Source: JBELHJ01 sp042091495
Lineage (GTDB): Bacteria > Bacteroidota > Bacteroidia > Flavobacteriales > Flavobacteriaceae
Assembly: GCA_042091495.1 (NCBI GenBank)
Contig: JBELHJ010000017.1
Coordinates: 1-42,400 of the forward strand
Direction: 5' to 3'
Length of the DNA stretch: 42,400 nt
Positions 8,465-17,268 of this stretch are shown one piece after another (position 1 is the first letter of the stretch; each line of letters begins with the position of its first letter). The translations under genes and the position numbers were made by a program. The notes under the pieces were generated by a model. That model was not told the DNA's origin. It did no database searches and saw only the letters and a list, made by a program, of their open reading frames with translations.

Positions 8465-9796
8465 TTACAAACTTCTTACAGCCTCCTTGAACTGGCGACC
8501 ACGGTCTTCATAATTCTCGAAAAGATCAAAACTGGCACATGCCGGTGATAATAAAACACTATCTCCAGATTCTGCTAACTTATAAGCAATTTTTACTGCT
8601 TCAGACATGTACTGAGTTTCAACGATAACATCGGTCATACCCCCGAATGTTTTCACAAGCTTTTCATTGTCAACACCTAAGCAAATGATGGCTTTTACCT
8701 TCTCATTTACAAAACGAAACAATTCTTCGTAGTGGTTGCCTTTATCAACACCACCAACAATCCATACGGTTGGTGTATCCATACTCTCTAAAGCATAGTA
8801 AGTTGCATTAACATTAGTAGCTTTAGAATCATTGATGTAATGGACTTTGTTGATTTTTAAAACATGTTCCAAACGGTGTTCCACCCCATGAAAATTCTCT
8901 AAACTCTCCCTAATGGTTTGTTTCCTAATTTTAAGAAGATGCGCTACTGTTGTTGCAGCCATAGCATTTTTTACGTTATGCTTTCCTTCTAATTTTAAAC
9001 TTGTTAATGGCATATTTATTTTTTTATTATTTATATTAATTTCTATACTGTTTTCGTTTAAATAAACACCCTCGCTAAAGGTCTTTTTTAATGAAAATGG
9101 GATGCGCGTCGCTTTGATATTATATTGCTCTAATCGGCTTGTAATAACTGGATCATCAGCATCATATATCAAATAATCTGAAGCTGTTTGATTTTTACAT
9201 ATGGCGAACTTAGCCGCTATATACTTCTCAAAATCATAATCATAACGATCCAAGTGATCTGGAGTAATATTGGTTATTACAGCTATATGTGGCTTAAACG
9301 ATTTGATGTCGTCTAGCTGAAAAGAACTGATTTCTAGAACATAATTACTGTAATCATACTTCAAAAGTTGTTTTGCAAAACTATCTCCAATATTTCCAGA
9401 TAAACCCACATTTAGGCTTGAATTAAGCAAAGCATAGGTTAATGATGCTGTAGTGGTTTTTCCATTACTTCCTGTAATGCCTACTAAAGTTGCTGAAGTG
9501 AACCATGATGCGAACTCAATTTCAGAAATTACATCAATGCCTGCTTTAGAAATAGCTTTTACCACTGGAACTGTTGAAGGTATACCTGGACTTTTTACAA
9601 CCACATCTGATTGTAGTATGCGTTCCAAATTGTGACCGCCTTCTTCCCATTGTATTTCATTATTTAAAAGAACGTCTTTGTATGTTTTTTGGATTATTCC
9701 AAAATCTGAAACAAAAACCTCATACCCTTTTGATTGGGCAAGTAGTGCTGTACCTACGCCACTTTCTCCTGCTCCAAGCACTAGCAAACGCTTCAT
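8465..9796 (-). CDS. murD: UDP-N-acetylmuramoylalanine--D-glutamate ligase MurD
   Basis: MurD adds D-glutamate to UDP-MurNAc-L-Ala in the cytoplasm. The N-terminal dinucleotide-like motif LVLGAGESGVGTALLA is at residues 5-20, the ATP loop GITGSNGKTTTAS at about 106-118, and the ligase-family segment GKHNVKNAMAATTVA and C-terminal HYINDSKATNVNATYYAL are present. The final stretch LLSPACASFDLFENYEDRGRQF is a clear MurD signature. Length 443 is normal. It directly abuts mraY (no spacer) and is 7 bases from ftsW. Confidence 0.98.
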   Translation of the reverse strand: MKRLLVLGAGESGVGTALLAQSKGYEVFVSDFGIIQKTYKDVLLNNEIQWEEGGHNLERILQSDVVVKSPGIPSTVPVVKAISKAGIDVISEIEFASWFTSATLVGITGSNGKTTTASLTYALLNSSLNVGLSGNIGDSFAKQLLKYDYSNYVLEISSFQLDDIKSFKPHIAVITNITPDHLDRYDYDFEKYIAAKFAICKNQTASDYLIYDADDPVITSRLEQYNIKATRIPFSLKKTFSEGVYLNENSIEININNKKINMPLTSLKLEGKHNVKNAMAATTVAHLLKIRKQTIRESLENFHGVEHRLEHVLKINKVHYINDSKATNVNATYYALESMDTPTVWIVGGVDKGNHYEELFRFVNEKVKAIICLGVDNEKLVKTFGGMTDVIVETQYMSEAVKIAYKLAESGDSVLLSPACASFDLFENYEDRGRQFKEAVRSL

Positions 9797-11029
9797 TTAT
9801 CTCAGCTTTAACGTTACTACCGATAGAATGGCCAATAAAATGCCAATAATCCAAAACCGGTTAACAATTTTACTCTCATGCATCCCTATTTTCTGATAAT
9901 GGTGATGCAAGGGTGACATTTTAAAAATGCGTCGCCCTTCACCAAACTTCTTTTTGGTATACTTGAAATAACTCACCTGTAATACCACCGATAAATTCTC
10001 TACTAAAAAAATGCCACATAATAAAGGAACTAACCATTCTTTTCTCACTGCAATGGCAATTACTGCTATGATTCCACCGATGGTTAAACTTCCCGTATCT
10101 CCCATAAAGACCTGAGCTGGATAAGTGTTGTACCATAAAAACCCTATAAGTGCTCCCATAAAAGCAGCGATGTATATGGTAATCTCTTCAACTCTTGGAA
10201 TAAACATAATATCTAAATAGTCTGCGAAAATGATATTCCCCGACACCCATGCAAAAATTCCCAACACGAGCACTATAATGGCTGATGATCCTGCCGCAAG
10301 CCCATCTATTCCATCTGTAAGATTAGCTCCATTAGATACCGCTGTGATGATAAAAATGACTACAAAAATGAATACCACCCATGTGTATGGTTCCAAATCG
10401 GGGCTGATCCATGTAATTAAATCGGAATAATCAAACTCATTGTTCTTAAGAAATGGAATGGTAGTTTGTGTTGATTTAATCTCTGGGTAAAATCTTGAGT
10501 TAAGTGAATTAGAAACGTTAATCTCTTGTCGTAATTCTTGCGGTATTTCACGTTTCATAGTTACCTCTGGATGAAAATATAAGGCCACTCCAACGATAAG
10601 ACCTAAACCAACCTGACCTAAGACTTTAAACTTTCCTTTTAAACCCTCTTTGTCATTTTTGAATTTTTTAATGTAATCATCTAAAAATCCAATACCTCCC
10701 ATCCAGAGCGTGGTAACAATTAATAAAATGATATAAATATTGTGCAGTTTAGCTACCAAAAGCACTGGAATTAAGGTTGCCATAATAATTATAATTCCTC
10801 CCATTGTAGGCGTACCAGCTTTTTGAAGCTGTCCTTCTAAACCTAAATCCCTGATAGTTTCACCAACTTGTTTTTTTTGTAAAAACTTAATAATGTGTTT
10901 TCCAAAAATCATAGAGATAACCAATGATAATACAACAGCTAATGCTGCTCTAAATGACAGGTAACCAAATAGAGACGCTCCAGGTATTTGTGCATATTTT
11001 TCTAAATAATCAAACAAGTAATACAGCAT
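9797..11029 (-). CDS. mraY: Phospho-N-acetylmuramoyl-pentapeptide-transferase MraY
   Basis: MraY is the integral membrane enzyme that transfers phospho-MurNAc-pentapeptide to undecaprenyl phosphate, forming lipid I. Catalytic and binding motifs are visible: AGTPTMGG near residue 71, the Asp pair in FLDDYIK (117-118), NLTDGIDGLA (236-245), MGDTGSLTIGG, and the histidine cluster SPLHHHYQK near the end. The 410-residue length exceeds the 360 of E. coli; the excess is a hydrophilic segment between about residues 153 and 215, in a region that separates two membrane helices. This insertion is, to my knowledge, common to Bacteroidota MraY. It abuts murD and is 1 base from murE. Confidence 0.98.
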   Translation of the reverse strand: MLYYLFDYLEKYAQIPGASLFGYLSFRAALAVVLSLVISMIFGKHIIKFLQKKQVGETIRDLGLEGQLQKAGTPTMGGIIIIMATLIPVLLVAKLHNIYIILLIVTTLWMGGIGFLDDYIKKFKNDKEGLKGKFKVLGQVGLGLIVGVALYFHPEVTMKREIPQELRQEINVSNSLNSRFYPEIKSTQTTIPFLKNNEFDYSDLITWISPDLEPYTWVVFIFVVIFIITAVSNGANLTDGIDGLAAGSSAIIVLVLGIFAWVSGNIIFADYLDIMFIPRVEEITIYIAAFMGALIGFLWYNTYPAQVFMGDTGSLTIGGIIAVIAIAVRKEWLVPLLCGIFLVENLSVVLQVSYFKYTKKKFGEGRRIFKMSPLHHHYQKIGMHESKIVNRFWIIGILLAILSVVTLKLR

Positions 11030-11030
11030 C

Positions 11031-12494
11031 TTATTTATTAAGTTTAGTTAAACAGTCTTTTAATATTTCATAATCATCAAAATCAAAACGCTCTCCGTTT
11101 ATTTCTTGATAAGTTTCATGTCCTTTTCCAGCTACTAAAATGATATCATTTGCAGATGCCATTTTACATGCTGTTTTTATAGCCTGAGCACGATCTGTAA
11201 TTGAAAGTGTTTTTTTGTAATCTTGAGCTGCAACTCCTGCCTCTATCTCATTAATTATTTCTTCTGGATTCTCTGATCGCGGATTGTCACTTGAAAAGAT
11301 GACCGTATTACTTAATGATGCGGCAATGTTTCCCATTTTTGGACGCTTTTCTTTATCACGATCACCTCCACATCCTACAACAGTTATGAGCGTTTCATTT
11401 TTGGTACGTATGGAATTTATAGTCTGCAGTACATTTTTAAGAGCGTCTGGAGTATGCGCATAATCAACAATAGCCGTTATTTTTGATGGTGATACAAAAT
11501 ACTCAAAGCGCCCTGCAACAGCATCTAATTTGCTCATTTCAGTCAACACCTCTGAAATATCCATTCCCAACTCAATAGCTACGCCATAAATTGCTAACAA
11601 ATTATAACCATTGAACGCACCTATTAATTTAGTCCACACCTCATGATTATTAATTTTCATTAACAAACCAGAAAATTGATTTTCTAAAATCTTTCCTTGA
11701 AAATCAGCATGAGATTTTAAAGCATATGACCTGTGATTAGCTTTTGAATTCTGTAGCATATACTTCCCGTTTTTATCATCGATATTAACTAGAGCAAATG
11801 CTTTTGAAGACAACTGATCAAAGAAGCGTTTTTTTACATCTCTATATTCTGAAAACGTATTATGATAATCCAAATGGTCATGAGATAGATTGGTAAATAC
11901 CCCACCTTTGAAATGTAGACCTAATGTGCGATTTTGATCAATACCATGAGAACTCACTTCCATGAAGCTATAGGAAACACCATCATCTACCATTTGTTTT
12001 AAATACTTATTGATAGTTAATGAATCTGGTGTTGTATGCGTGGCCTTATAATTAGTATCACCAACTTTAATATTTACCGTTGATAATAATCCTGTTTTAA
12101 AACCTAAATTCTTAAAAAGGGCGAATAACATGCTGGCTACCGTTGTCTTACCATTGGTTCCTGTTACTCCAATCAATATTAATGACTCAGAGGGATGGTC
12201 ATAAAATGCTGAAGCCATAAGCGCTAAAGCCTCCGAAGTATTACTTGCCTTAACATAAGTAACCCCATCTTTTAAAAGCTCTGGTAAACGCTCACAAATT
12301 ATAACTGAAGCGCCTTGATTGATGGCCTTGTCTATAAAATCGTGACCATCTGAAACCACACCAGGAATAGCAAAAAACACATCGTTTACAGCCACTTTTC
12401 TTGAATCAAAATGCAATGCATTAATTTTTAAATCTGTGGTTCCTTTAACAGATTCGATAGCTACTTTAAATAATATGTCCTTTAATAACTTCAT
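11031..12494 (-). CDS. murE: UDP-N-acetylmuramoyl-tripeptide synthetase MurE (meso-diaminopimelate type)
   Basis: MurE adds the third amino acid of the peptidoglycan stem peptide. The ATP loop GVTGTNGKTTVAS is at about 109-121, the carbamylated-lysine region follows, and the motif DNPRSENP is at 403-410. In characterised MurE enzymes the DNPR form marks meso-diaminopimelate as substrate, so the cell wall is probably of DAP type, as expected for Gram-negative Bacteroidota. The N-terminal segment ALHFDSRKVAVNDVFFAIPG is the usual UDP-binding start. Length 487 is typical. Start and the ftsI stop share one base (TAATG), indicating coupling. Confidence 0.98.
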   Translation of the reverse strand: MKLLKDILFKVAIESVKGTTDLKINALHFDSRKVAVNDVFFAIPGVVSDGHDFIDKAINQGASVIICERLPELLKDGVTYVKASNTSEALALMASAFYDHPSESLILIGVTGTNGKTTVASMLFALFKNLGFKTGLLSTVNIKVGDTNYKATHTTPDSLTINKYLKQMVDDGVSYSFMEVSSHGIDQNRTLGLHFKGGVFTNLSHDHLDYHNTFSEYRDVKKRFFDQLSSKAFALVNIDDKNGKYMLQNSKANHRSYALKSHADFQGKILENQFSGLLMKINNHEVWTKLIGAFNGYNLLAIYGVAIELGMDISEVLTEMSKLDAVAGRFEYFVSPSKITAIVDYAHTPDALKNVLQTINSIRTKNETLITVVGCGGDRDKEKRPKMGNIAASLSNTVIFSSDNPRSENPEEIINEIEAGVAAQDYKKTLSITDRAQAIKTACKMASANDIILVAGKGHETYQEINGERFDFDDYEILKDCLTKLNK

Positions 12495-14509
12495 TAAACT
12501 TTAAGCGTCACTTTTTGATTTGGTTTAACTTTTGTACCCTTTTTTATAGATTGGCTTTTTACCTGTCCAACTGTATTTGCAGATACTACTAACCCCATAT
12601 TTTCCAATAAAACCATAGCATCCATTAAAGGCATGCCAGTTACATCTGGCATGATTGTTTTATATTTTTGAGCATAATCAAAATAAGATTCGTAGGAAGC
12701 CTCTGCTTTGGAGTCATTATAATCTGCTACTTTTACTTGAGTAGCTAGAGGTGCATCGGTGTGAATTTTTTGAGCGATACGTTTAAAAACTGGCCCAGAA
12801 ACATCAGCACCATAATAGCCTACACTTTGATCCGGTTCATGAATCACCACGATACAGGAATACTTGGGTTTATCTACTGGAAAAAAGCCTACAAATGATG
12901 AAATGTAATTTAACTTATCTTTATCTGTATAATTCTTTTGACAGGTTCCTGTTTTACCAGCCATGCTAAATTCATCAGAATATAAACGATGACCCGTACC
13001 GTGTGGTTTTTTAACCACATTAGCTAGCAGTTGTTTTAATTTAAAAATGGTCTCAAGTGAACAAATTTGCGGATCTATAATTTCTTTTTCAAAAACTTTT
13101 ACCGGCCTACCAAACTCTCTAATTTCTTTGAGAAATTGTGGACGAACCATAGTTCCGTTATTGGCAACAGCATTGTAAAATGTTAGTGTTTGTAATGGCG
13201 TAAAAGACACACCGTAACCATAAGCCATCCACTCAAGTGCAATACCACTCCATCTGTTATTTTTTATTCTTGGATCGGGAATTATTGGCTTCTCCTCACC
13301 AATTAATGGCAACTTCAAAGTATCCTGGAGGTGCATTTTATAGAGACCGTCTACAAATTTTTCTGCCCCTTTACGACCTTTATAACTGTTATGAATTGCA
13401 GATACAATTCCTGTATTTGATGAAACTTCGAAAGCTTCAGCTACTGAAATTTTCCCATAACCCCCATTTTTAGAATCTCTTACTTTCCGTCCGTAAAAAG
13501 AAAGCACCCCTTTTTTGGTATCAACTATAGTTGTGGTATCTATAACCTTATCTTCTAAAGCTACTGCTAAAGCCATTAATTTAAAAGTTGAGCCTGGCTC
13601 GTGACTTTCGCCTATGGCATAATTTAATCGCTCGTAATATTTTCCTTCTTTATTTCTACCAAGATTAGAAATGGCTTTAATTTCTCCTGTAGCCACCTCC
13701 ATAACTACAACAGATCCATGATCCGCTTTATAATTTTCCAATTGACCTAATAAGGCGTGATGCGCAATATCTTGAATATTCACATCTAATGTTGTTACTA
13801 CATCAAAACCGTCTTTAGGCTCTACTTGATCATAGTCTGTTATGGGTTTCCACTGACCATTACCAATTTTTTGTTTTAAACGGTGCCCGTCTGTCCCTCT
13901 TAAATACTTAACTCCAAAAGCACCATCTATACCAGGCCTAGTTATATTTCCGTTTTTATCAATGCGTTCATAACCAATGGTACGTTGTGCTACAGCCCCC
14001 ATGGGGTGCTCGCGCTTGGTGGTTTGCTCGACAATCAACCCTCCTTTAAAAGCCCCTAGATTGAGCAAAGGGAAACTTCGTAGGCGTAAATAATCTGAAT
14101 ACCCTACATTTCGTCTTATTAATAAATAACGATTCTTATTTAAGCGCGCCTTCCTTAATTTTTGCTCAAAGTAAATGGCATTATGTGTTTTATCATATAC
14201 TGCTAAAGAATCTGCAAGTGCACTTAAATACTTTTCAAATCGCATATCCGTTGGAGCTAAAGCATCAAATCTTATATCATACTTGGGAACTGATGTTGCT
14301 AACAAACTCCCATCTGAAGCATATATATTTCCTCTGTTTGCAGGGATCACCACATTTTTAACTGCCCTTTTTTCTGCAAGACCTTTATAATAATCTCCAT
14401 CTACGAATTGGATAACAAACAGTTTTCCAACAATAATTATCATGAATACAAATAAGCATCCTGACACAAAGTACAATCTGTTTAATATGTCTTTATTTTC
14501 GTCCGACAT
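12494..14509 (-). CDS. ftsI: Septal penicillin-binding protein FtsI (PBP3-type transpeptidase) with PASTA domain
   Basis: FtsI cross-links septal peptidoglycan. A cytoplasmic start and one membrane helix (about 11-35) precede the PBP dimerisation region (REHPMGAVAQRTIGY near 167-180) and the transpeptidase domain with its three motifs: SxxK as STFK with Ser307, SSN at 363-365 and KTG at 519-521. After residue 610 there is a PASTA domain (PDVTGMPLMDAMVLLENMGL through KVTLKV at the C-terminus). Proteobacterial FtsI lacks PASTA; in Bacteroidota this architecture is frequent. Length 671. It is 2 bases from the ftsL-like gene and overlaps murE by one base. Confidence 0.97.
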   Translation of the reverse strand: MSDENKDILNRLYFVSGCLFVFMIIIVGKLFVIQFVDGDYYKGLAEKRAVKNVVIPANRGNIYASDGSLLATSVPKYDIRFDALAPTDMRFEKYLSALADSLAVYDKTHNAIYFEQKLRKARLNKNRYLLIRRNVGYSDYLRLRSFPLLNLGAFKGGLIVEQTTKREHPMGAVAQRTIGYERIDKNGNITRPGIDGAFGVKYLRGTDGHRLKQKIGNGQWKPITDYDQVEPKDGFDVVTTLDVNIQDIAHHALLGQLENYKADHGSVVVMEVATGEIKAISNLGRNKEGKYYERLNYAIGESHEPGSTFKLMALAVALEDKVIDTTTIVDTKKGVLSFYGRKVRDSKNGGYGKISVAEAFEVSSNTGIVSAIHNSYKGRKGAEKFVDGLYKMHLQDTLKLPLIGEEKPIIPDPRIKNNRWSGIALEWMAYGYGVSFTPLQTLTFYNAVANNGTMVRPQFLKEIREFGRPVKVFEKEIIDPQICSLETIFKLKQLLANVVKKPHGTGHRLYSDEFSMAGKTGTCQKNYTDKDKLNYISSFVGFFPVDKPKYSCIVVIHEPDQSVGYYGADVSGPVFKRIAQKIHTDAPLATQVKVADYNDSKAEASYESYFDYAQKYKTIMPDVTGMPLMDAMVLLENMGLVVSANTVGQVKSQSIKKGTKVKPNQKVTLKV

Positions 14510-14511
14510 AC

Positions 14512-14820
14512 TTAGTTAATTATTATTTTTTTTGGAGGTACCACAGAGGATACCAATCCCGATTCACTCATATGTTTTATTACGGCAGACTCCATTTTAA
14601 GATGCATTAGTGCTTCTCTTGTTTCAAGCATTTGTGATCTTAAAGCCTTAATTTCATTATTAAGTTTAGCAATATGATGTACTTTTTCATCAGCAATATG
14701 ACTTGAAGCAATCATTACTATAGCCAGAAATGAAATAAAGAAAATCAAAACCCAATTTCTCCAAGCATCGCCATTAACCAAAAACCTACCTCTTAATATG
14801 TCTGAAATTCTTTGCTTCAC
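14512..14820 (-). CDS. FtsL-like cell division protein
   Basis: This 102-residue protein has a basic cytoplasmic N-terminus, one membrane helix (about residues 23-40, WVLIFFISFLAIVMIASS) and a periplasmic heptad-like helix (KLNNEIKALRSQMLETREALMHLKMES), the shape of FtsL, which pairs with FtsB and activates FtsW/FtsI. Sequence similarity in this family is poor, so the call depends on topology and position between rsmH and ftsI. The start codon is GTG (14820-14818) and overlaps the rsmH stop in a GTGA junction, which supports the choice of start and translational coupling. Confidence 0.88.
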   Translation of the reverse strand: MKQRISDILRGRFLVNGDAWRNWVLIFFISFLAIVMIASSHIADEKVHHIAKLNNEIKALRSQMLETREALMHLKMESAVIKHMSESGLVSSVVPPKKIIIN

Positions 14821-15719
14821 AATTTTTCTGCTATTCGTAATTTGGCACTTCTTGCTCTATTATTTAATTGAATCTCTTCATCACTAGGTACAATTAATCC
14901 ACCTACCTTTTTTAAAGGCACCTCAAAACGTCCATACATATCACGCTCTGGCTCGCCTTCAAACATTCCATTTCTAATAAAGCGTTTCACTAAACGATCT
15001 TCAAGAGAATGGTATGAAATACAGCTCAGCCTACCCCCTTCAACTAATAAATCAGTTGTCTGAAGTAAAAACTCTTTTAAAACTTGAATTTCTTGATTCA
15101 CCTCTATGCGAATGGCTTGATAGATTTGAGCTAAAATTTTGTTTTCTTTTCGAGGCGGTAAAAAACGTTTTAAAATCAGTTTTAAATGCTCGCTAGTTTC
15201 TATGATTTTATGTTGCCTAGATTCTATAATTGTTCTCGCGATAGCTGAAGCTTGTCTAAGCTCTCCATATTGATAAAAAACTGCTCTCAAAGCTTCTTCT
15301 TCATATTCATTAATAACATGATATGCAGACAATTCATTATCTTGATTCATTCGCATATCTAATACCGATTCGAAACGAATTGAAAATCCACGCGAAGCTT
15401 CATCAAATTGATGAGAAGAGACACCAAAATCAGCAAGAATTCCATCTACAGCTTTAACACCATGAAAACGTAAGAAGCGCTTGATATATCTGAAATTCTC
15501 ATTAATAAGCATAAATCTGGGATCATCTATTGTGTTTTTTAACGCATCTAAATCTTGATCAAAAGCAAACAAACGTCCTTCATTATTTAAACGTCCAAGA
15601 ATTTCACGACTATGTCCTCCTCCCCCAAAAGTAACATCCACATAAACTCCTTCTGGGTTTATATCTAACCCATCCACAGTCTGCTTCAACAATACAGGAT
15701 TATGATATGTCATCTTCAT
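14817..15719 (-). CDS. rsmH: 16S rRNA (cytosine(1402)-N(4))-methyltransferase RsmH (MraW)
   Basis: RsmH uses S-adenosylmethionine to methylate N4 of C1402 in the decoding centre of 16S rRNA. The start MTYHNPVLLKQTVDGL, the SAM motif VDVTFGGGGHSREIL, ADFGVSSHQFDE, the RGFSIR-type segment with DMRMN, and the late SYHSLEDRLVKRF are all diagnostic. Length 300 is usual. Two starts are possible, ATG at 15719 (MKMTYHNP) and ATG at 15713 (MTYHNP); the first overlaps mraZ by 20 bases and the second by 14. It is the second gene of the dcw operon. Confidence 0.97.
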   Translation of the reverse strand: MKMTYHNPVLLKQTVDGLDINPEGVYVDVTFGGGGHSREILGRLNNEGRLFAFDQDLDALKNTIDDPRFMLINENFRYIKRFLRFHGVKAVDGILADFGVSSHQFDEASRGFSIRFESVLDMRMNQDNELSAYHVINEYEEEALRAVFYQYGELRQASAIARTIIESRQHKIIETSEHLKLILKRFLPPRKENKILAQIYQAIRIEVNQEIQVLKEFLLQTTDLLVEGGRLSCISYHSLEDRLVKRFIRNGMFEGEPERDMYGRFEVPLKKVGGLIVPSDEEIQLNNRARSAKLRIAEKL

Positions 15720-16170
15720 CGTTTTGAGTTCCCATTACCTCTTCAGCTAATTCAGCAAAATCATTAGCCGCATCATCTATTGCCCGCTCATAATTTTGTT
15801 TATCCCAGATCTCAATAATATTTACAGCCGAAGACAAAACAACTTCCTTTTTAATACTGGAAAAAGCAATTAAATCTTTAGGAATCAGAATACGGCCCGT
15901 TGTATCGACATCAATCAATTTTACACCAGCAGTAAAGCGACGAATAAAATCATTGTTTTTCTTATTAAACCGATTTAGTTTATTGACTTTTTGCATCATT
16001 GCTTCCCATTCAGTCATGGGATACAATTCTAAACACTTTTGAAAGACACCTCGTTTCATAACAAAACCGTTTGCAAGACTAGTATCCAATTGTGTTTTCA
16101 AAGAAACCGGTAACATGAGGCGCCCTTTGGTATCAACTTTACATTCATATGTCCCGATTAATGTTTTCAA
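15700..16170 (-). CDS. mraZ: Transcriptional regulator / division protein MraZ, TTG start
   Basis: MraZ is a SpoVT-AbrB-fold DNA-binding protein that in E. coli represses its own dcw operon. Two AbrB-like halves are visible: IGTYECKVDTKGRLMLPVSL at the start and the second DVDTTGRILIPKDLIAFSSI further on, each with the TKGR/TTGR-type turn of the family. Length 156 is typical. The start codon appears to be TTG (16170-16168): there is no in-frame ATG nearby upstream, and residue 1 must lie a few residues before IGTYE to match the family. It is the first gene of the dcw operon. Three phased GTGGTAA repeats lie 51-80 bases upstream and are the expected autoregulatory site. Confidence 0.96.
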   Translation of the reverse strand: MKTLIGTYECKVDTKGRLMLPVSLKTQLDTSLANGFVMKRGVFQKCLELYPMTEWEAMMQKVNKLNRFNKKNNDFIRRFTAGVKLIDVDTTGRILIPKDLIAFSSIKKEVVLSSAVNIIEIWDKQNYERAIDDAANDFAELAEEVMGTQNDEDDIS

Positions 16171-16189
16171 AATGAGTTGTTTAGTATTT

Positions 16190-16210
16190 TTCCATTTTTA
16201 ATAAATGGAA
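16190..16210 (-). promoter_or_regulatory. Inverted repeat in the mraZ leader
   Basis: TTCCATTT (16190-16197) and AAATGGAA (16203-16210) form an 8-bp perfect inverted repeat with a 5-base loop, 20 bases upstream of the TTG start of mraZ. It could be a leader RNA hairpin or a second operator. Stability would be modest because the stem has only two G-C pairs. Confidence 0.4.
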
Positions 16211-16220
16211 CTGTATAAAA

Positions 16221-16250
16221 TTACCACATTTTACCACATTTTACCACTAT
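16221..16250 (-). promoter_or_regulatory. Three phased direct repeats, probable MraZ operator
   Basis: On the minus strand the three decamers read ATAGTGGTAA, AATGTGGTAA, AATGTGGTAA, so the core GTGGTAA recurs three times with exactly 10-bp spacing, 51-80 bases before mraZ. MraZ sites described elsewhere have the same layout: three or more short direct repeats one helical turn apart (TGGG-type boxes in E. coli, AAAGTG-type boxes in Mollicutes). The octameric MraZ ring is known to contact consecutive repeats. The binding itself is inferred. Confidence 0.75.
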
Positions 16251-16411
16251 TGTTAATAAATTTTTGAAATCTGAGTATATCCTAATCCATTTGAAAGAAA
16301 TAATAACAATAATACTCTGTAATGCAGCTATTTAATGACGGGTAAAAAAGTGGGTAAACATTTGTTAAAAACTATTGTCTAAACGAATTAATATTAAGGA
16401 ACTGTAAAGCG

Positions 16412-16441
16412 TTTCTTTTAATATTGAAATAACTATATTTG
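16412..16441 (+). promoter_or_regulatory. Bacteroidota-type promoter for the alpha/beta hydrolase gene
   Basis: TATATTTG at 16434-16441 matches the Bacteroidota -7 consensus TAnnTTTG exactly. TTTC at 16412-16415 is one base off the -33 element TTTG, with an 18-base spacer. The start codon at 16465 follows after about 23 bases. Confidence 0.65.
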
Positions 16442-16464
16442 TTGCAGAATAATTGAATTCAGAA

Positions 16465-17223
16465 ATGAAACACCACCTTACAAGAGAAGGCAAATACAAC
16501 TATATTGAGACAGGTGAAGGTACAGCTATAATTATACTTCACGGCCTTATGGGTGGTTTAAGTAATTTCAGTGATGTAACAGACTTTTTTTCACAAAACG
16601 GTTATAAAATCATCATTCCTGAACTTCCACTATATAGCATGAATATTTTAAAAACTAATGTAAAAAGTTTTGCAAATTATCTTGCTGATTTCATTGAATA
16701 CAAAAATTTAAAGGATTTTATTTTACTTGGAAACTCTTTAGGAGGTCACATTGCATTGTATTACACTAAATTATACCCCAATAAAGCTAAAAGTCTAATT
16801 ATAACAGGTAGCTCTGGTTTATATGAAAGCTCCTTGGGTTCTGGCTACACCAAACGAAGTGATTATGAGGTTATCAAAAAGAAAGCGCAAGATGTGTTTT
16901 ATGACCCAGAAGTTGCTACAAAAGAATTAGTAGACGAAGTATATGAAACTGTTAATGATAGGAATAAGCTCGTAAAAACTTTGGCTATAGCAAAAAGTGC
17001 AATTAGACACAATATGGCTAAGGACCTCCCTAAAATAGACATAAAAACTTGTATTATTTGGGGGAAAAATGACATCGTCACCCCTCCTGAGGTTGCCGAA
17101 GAATTTAATACACTTCTTCCTAATTCTGATTTGTATTGGATTGATAAATGTGGTCACGCTCCTATGATGGAGCATCCTGAAAAATTCAATACCATTTTAA
17201 TGGAATGGCTTACTGAAAACTAA
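16465..17223 (+). CDS. Alpha/beta-fold hydrolase
   Basis: The 252-residue protein is an alpha/beta hydrolase of the small soluble type. The oxyanion region LHGLMGG is at 25-31, the nucleophile elbow GNSLGG places Ser91 as nucleophile, WGKNDIVTPP gives the acid Asp203, and KCGHAPMMEHPEKF gives His231. There is no signal peptide, so it is cytoplasmic. The substrate cannot be read from sequence; relatives include esterases and C-C bond hydrolases. The frame is open from a TTG at 16453, but the ATG at 16465 is a better start, consistent with a leader of suitable length after the promoter at 16434-16441. It is divergent from mraZ and 45 bases ahead of engB, so the two may share a transcript. Confidence 0.92.
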   Translation: MKHHLTREGKYNYIETGEGTAIIILHGLMGGLSNFSDVTDFFSQNGYKIIIPELPLYSMNILKTNVKSFANYLADFIEYKNLKDFILLGNSLGGHIALYYTKLYPNKAKSLIITGSSGLYESSLGSGYTKRSDYEVIKKKAQDVFYDPEVATKELVDEVYETVNDRNKLVKTLAIAKSAIRHNMAKDLPKIDIKTCIIWGKNDIVTPPEVAEEFNTLLPNSDLYWIDKCGHAPMMEHPEKFNTILMEWLTEN

Positions 17224-17268
17224 TTTTTGACAAAACAACAGCCGTAAAAGCATTAAATAAATTTTAGA

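Noticed and set aside
16221..16250. CRISPR-like or microsatellite array
   Set aside because: Three units of 10 bp without spacers do not form a CRISPR; position and phasing before mraZ fit an operator.
16340..16358. Two GGGTAAA motifs on the plus strand as further MraZ boxes
   Set aside because: They are 12 bp apart rather than 10, in the opposite orientation, and there are only two.
16453..16464. TTG at 16453 as start of the alpha/beta hydrolase
   Set aside because: The ATG four codons later fits the family start and leaves a leader of normal length after the -7 element.
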